Source: CAYQDR01 sp964416315
Lineage (GTDB): Bacteria; Methylomirabilota; Methylomirabilia; Rokubacteriales; DASRDR01
Direction: 5' to 3'
DNA: 18,363 nt
Assembly: GCA_964416315.1 (NCBI GenBank)
Contig: CAYQDR010000097.1
Span: 1-18,363 of the forward strand
The position numbers and the translations under genes are program-made. The notes beneath the pieces were generated by a model. That model did no database searches, was not told the DNA's origin, and was given only the letters and a program-made list of their open reading frames with translations. This document shows, in pieces, positions 1 to 6,449 of the stretch. Every line of letters starts with the position of its first letter. The first letter of the stretch is position 1.

Positions 1-40
1 CCTCTACATTAATTTCAGGGGGACTGACTGTCTCACTCAT
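1..40 (-). CDS. 5' end of an unidentified gene, cut by the window edge (possibly hsdS)
   Basis: An ATG at 40-38 on the minus strand opens a frame that stays open to the window edge, giving MSETVSPPEINVE. It overlaps the end of hsdM by 8 bases, the kind of overlap seen in translationally coupled genes. In type IB systems the specificity gene hsdS follows hsdM, so position favours hsdS. Thirteen residues are too few to recognise a family, and no good Shine-Dalgarno sequence precedes the ATG. Chance is a real alternative. Confidence 0.35.
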   Translation of the reverse strand, partial: MSETVSPPEINVE

Positions 41-1319
41 CTTGACACAGAGGGTCGGGCAGCGGGTGCTCGTAGTACCAGATCGCTTTCGTCGGGCCTG
101 AGCGGTCGAAGAAGAGGAGGTTGGTCGGGATGCTCGTATAGGGAGCGAAGACGCCGTTGGGAAGACGGACCACGGTGTGGAGGTTGAACTCCTTGAGTAG
201 CTCTTCCTTGATCCGAGCGCAGACCCCATCGCCGAAGAGCGTCCCGTTCGGGACGACCATGCCGCATCGGCCGCCCTTCTGCCCTCCGATGGGGCGGCGA
301 AGCTTCCGCATGATGAGCTGGAGGAAGAGAAGCGCCGTCTCAGTGGTCTGCTTGTCTTCGGGGAAGTTTCCGAGGATACCGCGCTCTTCCTCGCCGCCGA
401 AGGGGGGGTTCGTCATGATGACGTCCACACGGTCCTTGTCGCCGATCTCACGCAAGGGGAAACGGAGGGCGTTCGCGGGATCGATCTCGGGGGACTCCAG
501 CCCGTGGAGCAATAGGTTCATCTGGCAGAGGAGGTAGGGCATGGGCTTGGCTTCTACGCCGAAGAGGCTGCCCTTCTGAAGGCGGGCGTGATCCTCGGCC
601 TTCTTGCACTGCTTTTTGAGATGCTCGAACGCCTCAACCAGGAAGCCACCCGTGCCCGCTGCCGGGTCCAGAACCGTCTCCCCCAGGCGTGGGTTGGTCA
701 CGGTCACGATGAAGCGGACGAGGGGCCGCGGCGTGTAAAACTCGCCGGAGTCGCCCGCGGCGTCGCGCATCTCCTTGAGCAGCGACTCATACAGATGACC
801 GAGTGTGTGAATCTCTTCGGAGGAGGTGAAGTGGATGGTGTTGATCCGGTTCAGCACGTCTCGCAGCAGGTAACCGGACTGCATCCGGTTCACCGTGCCC
901 TTGAAGACCGTGGCGATGACGTCGCGCCGGTCTCCACCGTTGGCACCTTGGAGCGACCGGAGGTAGGCGAAGAGACCTGGGCCCCTCGTGCCGTCCGGGC
1001 GCACGGCCTCGTCGTGGTTGATGAACGCGGTCAGCTCATCGCCCGTGATGCCGTCTTCTTTGGCCGCCCAGTCCCGCCATCTGCAGGGAGGCTCGATGGC
1101 GGGGCGGAACCGTTTCCCCGCCAACTTGGCCTCGGTCTCGCGCACCTGTTCGGCGTCGTCGAGGAACTTGAGGAACATGATCCAGGTCAGCATGGGCAGA
1201 CGGTCCAGATCGCCGTTGAGCCCCTTGTCCTTCCGCATGATGTCGCGCGCGGACTTGATCAGCGAGCCGAGGCGCTGGGGCGTCGTCTGTGGTGGCTCAG
1301 GCTTTGCTTTCCGTGCCAT
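33..1319 (-). CDS. hsdM: Type I restriction-modification DNA methyltransferase subunit (HsdM), C-terminally short
   Basis: This is the modification subunit that, with HsdS, methylates adenine N6 at the system's recognition site using S-adenosylmethionine. The 428-residue product has the helical HsdM N-terminal domain (about 10-160), the GEFYTPRPL motif (192-200), SAM-binding motif I DPAAGTGGF (218-226) and catalytic motif IV NPPF (304-307). The start ATG follows GAGAGG, and the gene begins 12 bp after the hsdR stop, so the two are surely co-transcribed. Homology runs through the IWYYEHPLP segment, then ends abruptly with DPLCQDE. Type IB HsdM proteins are about 490 residues, so roughly 60 C-terminal residues are missing. 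I saw no continuation of the family sequence in the alternative frame that is open there. The core is intact, but whether it still assembles with HsdS is uncertain. Confidence 0.9.
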   Translation of the reverse strand: MARKAKPEPPQTTPQRLGSLIKSARDIMRKDKGLNGDLDRLPMLTWIMFLKFLDDAEQVRETEAKLAGKRFRPAIEPPCRWRDWAAKEDGITGDELTAFINHDEAVRPDGTRGPGLFAYLRSLQGANGGDRRDVIATVFKGTVNRMQSGYLLRDVLNRINTIHFTSSEEIHTLGHLYESLLKEMRDAAGDSGEFYTPRPLVRFIVTVTNPRLGETVLDPAAGTGGFLVEAFEHLKKQCKKAEDHARLQKGSLFGVEAKPMPYLLCQMNLLLHGLESPEIDPANALRFPLREIGDKDRVDVIMTNPPFGGEEERGILGNFPEDKQTTETALLFLQLIMRKLRRPIGGQKGGRCGMVVPNGTLFGDGVCARIKEELLKEFNLHTVVRLPNGVFAPYTSIPTNLLFFDRSGPTKAIWYYEHPLPDPLCQDE

Positions 1320-1331
1320 ACCGAGAGCCTC

Positions 1332-3698
1332 TCAGGCGGCGTAGAGGAGGCTTTGCATCTCCGCGAGGGCCTCGCGCAACCGCTCCGGGCCTCCGAACTT
1401 CTGGGTGATCTCCAGGACGTTGCCGTGATCGGAGATTGGGGGCACCCTGAGAATCTCCGGGATCTTGAACTGGGCCATGCCATACTCGGCGTATTTTTCA
1501 AGGATCTCGTCCAGGATCTGGCGCGCGTCTGGGCCGTGGCGGTCGAAGAAGTCCTTCCTCTCCTTGCGGAGCCGCTCGGCGCGCTCGCGGCGACTGCGCA
1601 ACGGCGCGTTGAACGCAACGTGACAGAGGAGGTCGAAGGGGTCGGCGTCCGGCTGCTTGGTCGCGTCCGCGAGCTGCTCAAAAGAGATCCCGCGTTCCTC
1701 GAGAGCGGAGATGATCGTCGCGCGCTGCTCCGCGTCACTCCACCGAGTCCGCAGGTCCGCTGCCGAGCTGTAGAGGCTACGCACCTTTTCGGCGGTGTAG
1801 TCTGTGAATTTCACGACCCTGAGCTGCTTGCCATCCGGGTCGAGCTCATAGACCAGGTGCGCGGCGATCTCGACAGTGCCACCGTCCGCGTAGTACTTGC
1901 GAGGCTGCCCTTCGGAGTCGTCTGTGACCGCGGAGGTCTCAGGGTATCCGGCCTCCTCCTCCGTCCACGCTGCGTCGTCGATGACCGTCTCGTAACTCCC
2001 CTCAACCGTCGAGCCTTGAGCGTCTATGGCCTCCTCAGTGATGCGGGCGGGCTCGCCATCGAACTCGGGATCGGCGAAGAGGCGCGTCGCGCTTCCCGTG
2101 TAATCCAGGATGGAGAAATAGAGCTTGCCGTAGTCGTCGCGGACGCGGGTCCCGCGACCGATGATCTGCTTGAAGTCGGTCATCGAGTTGATGACGCGAA
2201 CGAGGGCCACGTTCTTGCACGTCGGCACGTCCACGCCGGTCGTGAGCATCTGGGAAGTCGTGACGATGACGGGCGAGACGGTCTCCAGCTCCTGGAATCG
2301 GCTCAAATGTCCCCGGCCGACGGGGCCCTCGTCGGAGACCACGCGGCAGACGTAGTCCAGATGGTCCTTGACGAGGTCGGCGTTTCCGTTGTTGAGGGCC
2401 TTCCGCATCTCCTCGGCGTGCTCCTGGTCCACGCAGAAAACGATGGTCTTGGCGAAGCGATCCGTCTTCCTGAGGTAGCCGGTGAGGTGCCTGGCGATGG
2501 CTTCGGTCCTGGCCCTGAGGGCGACGACGCGCTCGAAATCGTTGGTGCCGTACACTTGATCGGGGATCGGGCGCTCGTAGCGGTCCAGCTCGCCTTTGCT
2601 GGGTCGCCAGCCCGCCGCGTCGGCGGTGCTGACGACCCGATGAACGCGATAGGGGGCAAGAAAGCCGTCCTCGATCCCCTGGCGCAAGCTGTAGGTGTAG
2701 AGCGGATTGCCGAAGTAGCGGTAGGTGTCGCGGTTATCTTCCCTGAGCGGCGTCGCGGTCATGCCGATCTGGACAGCCGGGTGGAAGTATTCGAGGATCT
2801 CCCGCCAGTTGCTCTCGTCGGCGGCGCTTCCCCGGTGGCACTCGTCCACGATGATGAGGTCGAAGAACTCAGGAGGGTAGTCCCGATAGAGACCGGGCCG
2901 GCGTTCATCCTTGGCAATGGCCTGGTAGATGGCGAAATACATCTCTCGGCCCTTCACCGCCTCGCCCTCGATCTTCCAGCGGGCGACCCCGAAGGGCGCG
3001 AAAATCTTGTCCTTGGGGTCGTCGATCAGGACATTCCGGTCAGCGAGATACAGGATCTTCGGGCGGCGGTGCTCCCCCGTCCGGTTCCAGCGACTGCTCC
3101 AGAGCTTCCAGCAGATCTGAAAGGCGATGATCGTCTTCCCGGTGCCCGTCGCAAGGGTCAGGAGGATGCGGCGCTTTCCCTGCAGGACCGCCTGGACGGC
3201 CCGGTTGATGGCGATCTCCTGATAGTAGCGGGGGGATTTGCCTGAGAGATGGAAAGAGGGCGTGAGGAGTCTGTCGGCGACGTCCTTGCTTTCGATGCCT
3301 TCGCTCGTCTGGAACCGCTTCCATAAGTCGAGGGATGCGGGGAACGTGTCGAGGTCCGTATCTCGTCCGGTGAGGAAGTCGTGCTCAACGATCCCATGGC
3401 CGTTGGTGGAGTAGGCAAAGTTGAGACCCAGGATCTGGGCGTACTCCTTGGCTTGCTGAAGGCCGTCTGCCGGAAGCTTGTAGGCTGCTTTGGCCTCGAT
3501 GACTGCGATCATGTAGTCTCGCGTGTAGCGCAGCAGGTAATCGGCTCTCCTTTGGGGGCGGCGGCGGACCTTATCGCCTGCCACGACGATTCGGCCGTCG
3601 GTAAATGTCTTCTGCTCGCTGATCTGGTCGTCAGTCCAACCAGCGGCGTAAAGCTTTGGCAGGACGTACTTCCGACAGGTGTCGGCCTCGGTGATCAC
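1332..3698 (-). CDS. hsdR: Type I restriction endonuclease subunit R, EcoEI-like (HsdR)
   Basis: This is the motor and nuclease subunit of a type I restriction complex, which translocates unmodified DNA with ATP and cuts it. Domains in the 788-residue protein: an N-terminal PD-(D/E)XK-type nuclease with D53 and the EAK triad element at 68-70; a superfamily 2 helicase with Walker A ATGTGKT (183-189), DECH (285-288), TAT (314-316), TTGVDVP (486-492) and motif VI QIIGRGTR (511-518); then an EcoEI-type C-terminal region. Length and architecture fit the type IB (EcoEI/EcoAI) family of about 800 residues. The start is GTG, the first possible start after an in-frame TGA at 3710-3708, with TGAGGGAA a few bases upstream as ribosome binding site. 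It is first in the operon, before hsdM. Base composition is less GC-rich than the genes beyond 3800. Confidence 0.95.
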   Translation of the reverse strand: MITEADTCRKYVLPKLYAAGWTDDQISEQKTFTDGRIVVAGDKVRRRPQRRADYLLRYTRDYMIAVIEAKAAYKLPADGLQQAKEYAQILGLNFAYSTNGHGIVEHDFLTGRDTDLDTFPASLDLWKRFQTSEGIESKDVADRLLTPSFHLSGKSPRYYQEIAINRAVQAVLQGKRRILLTLATGTGKTIIAFQICWKLWSSRWNRTGEHRRPKILYLADRNVLIDDPKDKIFAPFGVARWKIEGEAVKGREMYFAIYQAIAKDERRPGLYRDYPPEFFDLIIVDECHRGSAADESNWREILEYFHPAVQIGMTATPLREDNRDTYRYFGNPLYTYSLRQGIEDGFLAPYRVHRVVSTADAAGWRPSKGELDRYERPIPDQVYGTNDFERVVALRARTEAIARHLTGYLRKTDRFAKTIVFCVDQEHAEEMRKALNNGNADLVKDHLDYVCRVVSDEGPVGRGHLSRFQELETVSPVIVTTSQMLTTGVDVPTCKNVALVRVINSMTDFKQIIGRGTRVRDDYGKLYFSILDYTGSATRLFADPEFDGEPARITEEAIDAQGSTVEGSYETVIDDAAWTEEEAGYPETSAVTDDSEGQPRKYYADGGTVEIAAHLVYELDPDGKQLRVVKFTDYTAEKVRSLYSSAADLRTRWSDAEQRATIISALEERGISFEQLADATKQPDADPFDLLCHVAFNAPLRSRRERAERLRKERKDFFDRHGPDARQILDEILEKYAEYGMAQFKIPEILRVPPISDHGNVLEITQKFGGPERLREALAEMQSLLYAA

Positions 3699-3736
3699 GC
3701 TGTTCCCTCAGCGGAACGCGGACATGGCCTCCGGCT

Positions 3737-3745
3737 ACTATAACA
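3737..3745 (-). promoter_or_regulatory. Candidate extended -10 promoter for hsdR-hsdM
   Basis: Read on the minus strand this is TGTTATAGT, matching the extended -10 form TGnTATAAT with one mismatch. No -35 hexamer stands 16 to 18 bp upstream, as is usual for extended -10 promoters. The predicted start would leave a leader of about 30 nt carrying the hsdR ribosome binding site. It is a sequence match only. Confidence 0.45.
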
Positions 3746-3763
3746 CCCGCCTTGACAGGCGGG
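3746..3763. other. Inverted repeat in the hsdR/cupin divergent intergenic region
   Basis: CCCGCCT and AGGCGGG form a perfect 7 bp stem around a TGAC loop. It sits between the two divergent promoters and overlaps the TTGACA hexamer of the cupin promoter, so an operator for one or both transcription units is plausible. It has no T tract and lies between two 5' ends, so it is unlikely to be a terminator. Confidence 0.45.
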
Positions 3764-3780
3764 GGCGTCCCGACTACGGT
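3752..3780 (+). promoter_or_regulatory. Candidate sigma70-like promoter for the cupin-cyclase unit
   Basis: A perfect TTGACA (3752-3757) is followed after 17 bp by TACGGT (3775-3780), which matches TATAAT at only three positions. The predicted start near 3787 leaves a leader of about 30 nt that holds the AGGAGG of the cupin gene. The -35 hexamer and spacing are good, the -10 is poor. Confidence 0.35.
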
Positions 3781-3815
3781 TGTGTGCGCCACGCCGAAAC
3801 AAGGAGGCTGCTGCC

Positions 3816-4187
3816 ATGACCATCGCCGCGATGAAGGGCTACCTGAGTCTCGAGAGGATCCCCGAGGAGCAGGTCACCCCGATGATCACCCGTAAGGTCG
3901 TGACCGGCGAGAAGGAGATGCTCGTCTTCTGGAAGATGAAGGCGGGCGCCCACGCCGCCGCGCACCGGCATCCGAACGAGCAAATCTTCTGGATGCTCAG
4001 GGGCCGGATGGAGTTCCGCCTGGGGAACGAGAAGCGGACGTGCGTCGCCGGAGACATCGGCGTCATCCCGGCGGGCGTCGAGCACGAGGCGTCCTTCCCG
4101 GAGGACTCGGAGGTGATCGACATCTTTGCACCGCCGCGCGAGGACTTCCTCGCGGGGGGCACGCCCGCGTACATGCGCAAGGGGTAG
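3816..4187 (+). CDS. Small single-domain cupin protein
   Basis: A 123-residue cupin: one double-stranded beta barrel, expected in the cytoplasm since no signal peptide is visible. Cupin motif 1 carries metal ligands H50 and H52 with E55/Q56 (HRHPNEQ), and motif 2 is GDIGVIPAGVEH with H90 as the remaining ligand. The set suggests a metal-binding site, but small cupins serve as enzymes, sensors or isomerases and the substrate cannot be read from sequence. The ATG at 3816 is chosen because AAGGAGG lies just upstream; an in-frame TTG at 3780 would place that site inside the gene. It is followed after 45 bp by a cyclase-family gene with its own good ribosome binding site, so the two are probably co-transcribed and may act on related substrates. 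Confidence 0.85.
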   Translation: MTIAAMKGYLSLERIPEEQVTPMITRKVVTGEKEMLVFWKMKAGAHAAAHRHPNEQIFWMLRGRMEFRLGNEKRTCVAGDIGVIPAGVEHEASFPEDSEVIDIFAPPREDFLAGGTPAYMRKG

Positions 4188-4232
4188 GGCGGGCGCGCGG
4201 CAGGTAACGCGGAGCCAGAGGAGGAAACCGGC

Positions 4233-5336
4233 ATGCAGCCAGGTTGGTTCGAGCAGTTCTTCGCGCAGGCACCGGAGCCGCCGGGCGAGGACGGAGTGTC
4301 CCGCCGGGGCTTCCTCCAAGGGGGCGTCGCCGCCGGGGTGGCGGGGATGGCCGCGGGCGGCGCCATGGTCGCGCAGCAGCTCGCCCAGGCCCCGCCGGCG
4401 GCGGCCCAGGACACGCCGATCGGCCCCAGGTGGTGGCCGTCGCGCTGGGGGCCGCAGGACGAAGCCGGGGCGTCGAACCACATCACGCCCCAGAAGGTCC
4501 TGGAGACGGTCAGGCTCATCAAGACCGGCAAGACCTACGAGCTGGGTCGGCTCTACCAGGCCGAACAGCCGGCGTTCGGGGCGCGCATCTTCGCCCTCCG
4601 GATCCTGGGGAGCCCGGCGAACGCGGACTCGCCGTTCGGCAAGAACAAGCTCATGTACCACGACGACTTCCTCGCGACCGAGATCGGCCAGACGGGGACC
4701 CAGTTCGACGGCCTCGCCCACATCGGCTGCGAGACCGGCAAGCGCGGCGACCTGAGCGAGACCCGCTACTACAACGGCGTCACCGAGGTCGAGATGTTCA
4801 ACATGTACGGCTTGAAGAAGCTCGGGATCGAGCACGTGAAGCCGCTCTTCACCCGGGGCGTCCTCGTGGACATGGTCGCCTTCAAGGGCCGCAACCTGAA
4901 CATCGGCGAGGCGATCATGCCGGCCGACCTCATGGGCGCGCTCTCGCGCGAGGGGATCTCCGAGGCGAGCTTCCGGCCGGGCGACGCGATCTTCTTCCGG
5001 ACGGGCTGGGCCGAGCAGCACTGGATCAAGGACAACAAGAAGTTCAACGAGGGCTGCCCGGGCATCGGCCTCGACGTCGCGAAGTGGATCGCCCAGAAGC
5101 AGCTCTGCGTCGCGGGCGCCGACACCTGGCCGGTGGAGGTCGTGCCGAGCGAGAACCCCGATCTCCCCTTCATCTGCCACCAGGAGCTGATCACGAAGAA
5201 CGGGATCTTCCTCCACGAGAACATGGACCTCTCGGAGGTGGCGAAGGACCGCGTCTACGAGTTCGTGTACGTGTTCGCGCCACTCCGGATCAAGGGCGCC
5301 ACGGGCTCGCCCGGGCGGCCGATCGCCATCGTGTAG
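4233..5336 (+). CDS. Tat-exported cyclase family protein (kynurenine formamidase-like fold)
   Basis: The 367-residue product belongs to the metal-dependent cyclase/formamidase family (PF04199), whose members hydrolyse or cyclise amides and lactones. Residues 23-29 (SRRGFLQ) plus the following Ala/Gly-rich segment form a twin-arginine signal, with likely cleavage near residues 58-60, so the enzyme should be exported folded. The conserved metal site is GTQFDGLAH (155-163), where the usual HGTHxDxPxH has Gln for the second His, as in a known larger subgroup. Other conserved elements are H316 in the ICHQELI segment and HEN at 328-330. AGAGGAGGAAA precedes the ATG. The gene follows a cupin in the same direction and is followed at once by a strong hairpin. 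The substrate is unknown, and kynurenine formamidase itself is usually a shorter cytoplasmic protein. Confidence 0.87.
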   Translation: MQPGWFEQFFAQAPEPPGEDGVSRRGFLQGGVAAGVAGMAAGGAMVAQQLAQAPPAAAQDTPIGPRWWPSRWGPQDEAGASNHITPQKVLETVRLIKTGKTYELGRLYQAEQPAFGARIFALRILGSPANADSPFGKNKLMYHDDFLATEIGQTGTQFDGLAHIGCETGKRGDLSETRYYNGVTEVEMFNMYGLKKLGIEHVKPLFTRGVLVDMVAFKGRNLNIGEAIMPADLMGALSREGISEASFRPGDAIFFRTGWAEQHWIKDNKKFNEGCPGIGLDVAKWIAQKQLCVAGADTWPVEVVPSENPDLPFICHQELITKNGIFLHENMDLSEVAKDRVYEFVYVFAPLRIKGATGSPGRPIAIV

Positions 5337-5350
5337 CCGGTCCCTCTCGG

Positions 5351-5392
5351 GCCGACGGCCCCGGGGTCCCGCGTGGCCCCGGGGCCGTCGGC
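5351..5392 (+). terminator. Perfect 16 bp GC hairpin between the cyclase gene and azlC
   Basis: The arms GCCGACGGCCCCGGGG (5351-5366) and its exact complement (5377-5392) flank a 10-base loop. It begins 14 bp after the cyclase stop and ends 4 bp before the azlC ATG. It lacks a T tract, so it is not a classical intrinsic terminator, but a stem this stable should pause or stop polymerase, or block translation of azlC. No other element in the gap looks like a promoter or ribosome binding site. Confidence 0.6.
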
Positions 5393-5396
5393 GTTC

Positions 5397-6128
5397 ATGA
5401 GCTCGAACACGGTGAGCGCGTCCTCGCGCGCCGAGCTGTGGGCAGGCGCGCGTGACGCCCTGATCACGGTCGTCCCCTCGATCCTCGCCTACGGCGCCGT
5501 CTGGGGCGGCCTCGCGCGCCAGGCGGGGCTCTCCCTCGGCGAGCTCGTCGCGATGTGCCTCCTCGTCTCGGCCGGGACGGCGCAGTTCGTCGCGCTGCCG
5601 ATGCTGACGGCCGGGGCGCCGGCCGCGCTGATCGTCCTGACGACCTACATCGTGAACCTCCGCCACTACCTGATGGCCGCGAACCTCGCGCCCTACTTCA
5701 CCCGGCTCTCACGCCCGCGTCTGGCGCTGCTCGCCCACGGGATCTCCGACGAGGCCTACGCCCTGACGCTGGCGCGCTTCGCGCGGCGGCCGTCGACCGT
5801 CGCGTACTTCGTCGGGTGCGCGGCGACCGTGTACCTTGCGTGGTACCTCGGCACGGTGGGCGGCGCGCTCGTCGGCGGCCGGATCCCGAGCCCCGAGCGC
5901 TTCGGCCTCGACTTCGTCTTCCCCGCCGTCTTTCTGGCCATCGTGGCGCGCGAGGTGCGCGCCCGCTGGCAGTGGCTCGTCGCGGGCGCGGCCGCGGCCA
6001 TCGCCCTCGCCGTCGCGGTGGGGGTCGGTGGGGCGTGGCACATCGCCGTGGCGGGGCTCCTGGCCTCGACCCTCGGCGTGTGGCTGGCCCCGGCGTCGAG
6101 CGGCGGCGCGTCGGGGGGGCGGCTGTGA
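5397..6128 (+). CDS. azlC: AzlC family branched-chain amino acid exporter subunit
   Basis: The large subunit of an AzlCD-type inner-membrane exporter, a family known for efflux of branched-chain amino acids and analogues such as 4-azaleucine. The 243-residue protein has several hydrophobic segments and the AzlC signature region near its N terminus (AYGAVWGGLARQAGLS, followed by the SAGTAQF segment). The small partner azlD follows with a 4 bp overlap (GTGA), so the two are translationally coupled. The ATG at 5397 is the preferred start, but it has no Shine-Dalgarno sequence and lies 4 bp after a strong hairpin. A GTG at 5373 is in frame but sits in the hairpin loop. The exported substrate here is not determined by the sequence. 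Confidence 0.9.
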   Translation: MSSNTVSASSRAELWAGARDALITVVPSILAYGAVWGGLARQAGLSLGELVAMCLLVSAGTAQFVALPMLTAGAPAALIVLTTYIVNLRHYLMAANLAPYFTRLSRPRLALLAHGISDEAYALTLARFARRPSTVAYFVGCAATVYLAWYLGTVGGALVGGRIPSPERFGLDFVFPAVFLAIVAREVRARWQWLVAGAAAAIALAVAVGVGGAWHIAVAGLLASTLGVWLAPASSGGASGGRL

Positions 6129-6445
6129 GGCCCGGCCCGCTCGGCCTCTTCGTCGCGATGGGCGTGGCGACGTACCTCACGCGCGCGCCGCTCCTCCTCG
6201 TGCTCGCCCGGCGGCGGCTCCCGGCCTGGCTCGAGCGCTATTTCGCGGCGCTGCCCATCGCGCTCCTGACGGCGCTGGCGCTGCCGCTCGTCCTCCTCCC
6301 CGGCGACCGGGCGCTGGCGGTCTGGCTCCCTCAGGTCCCGGCGGCGCTGCTCGTCGTCGGGCTGGCGCGGCGGACGGGAAACCTCCTCTGGCCCATCGTG
6401 GCCGGCGTCGGCCTCGTCGCCGGGCTCCGCGCCCTGGTAGGATAG
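6125..6445 (+). CDS. azlD: AzlD family branched-chain amino acid exporter small subunit
   Basis: A 106-residue, very hydrophobic protein of the usual AzlD size, with about three to four membrane segments and the early ATYLTRAPLLLVL stretch typical of the family. It partners AzlC in the exporter. The start is the GTG at 6125, which overlaps the azlC stop in a GTGA tetranucleotide, a standard coupling arrangement. The thyX-like gene begins 4 bp after its stop, so the three genes form one tight run even though the third has no obvious link to amino acid export. Confidence 0.88.
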   Translation: MRPGPLGLFVAMGVATYLTRAPLLLVLARRRLPAWLERYFAALPIALLTALALPLVLLPGDRALAVWLPQVPAALLVVGLARRTGNLLWPIVAGVGLVAGLRALVG

Positions 6446-6449
6446 GGGC

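Noticed and set aside
588..3245. A very long open frame on the plus strand (885 codons) opposite hsdM and hsdR
   Set aside because: It is antisense to two clearly recognisable genes with intact motifs. Its protein is low-complexity in Val, Arg, Glu and Leu and matches no family, as expected from GC-rich codon structure.
3780..3815. An upstream TTG start for the cupin
   Set aside because: It has no ribosome binding site and would put AAGGAGG inside the coding sequence. The ATG at 3816 is correctly placed.
5373..5396. A GTG start for azlC eight codons upstream
   Set aside because: It lies in the loop of the 16 bp hairpin and has no ribosome binding site. The family N terminus does not require it. 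It cannot be fully excluded.
3774..5666. A 630-codon minus-strand frame opposite the cupin, the cyclase and part of azlC
   Set aside because: It is the mirror of the high third-position GC of real plus-strand genes with good ribosome binding sites and motifs. Its product is Arg/Glu/Leu-rich with no recognisable fold.
6439..6444. TAGGAT as a -10 box making the thyX-like gene leaderless
   Set aside because: The spacing to the GTG fits, but there is no -35 hexamer 16 to 18 bp upstream and the bases are part of the azlD 3' end. Not listed as a promoter.
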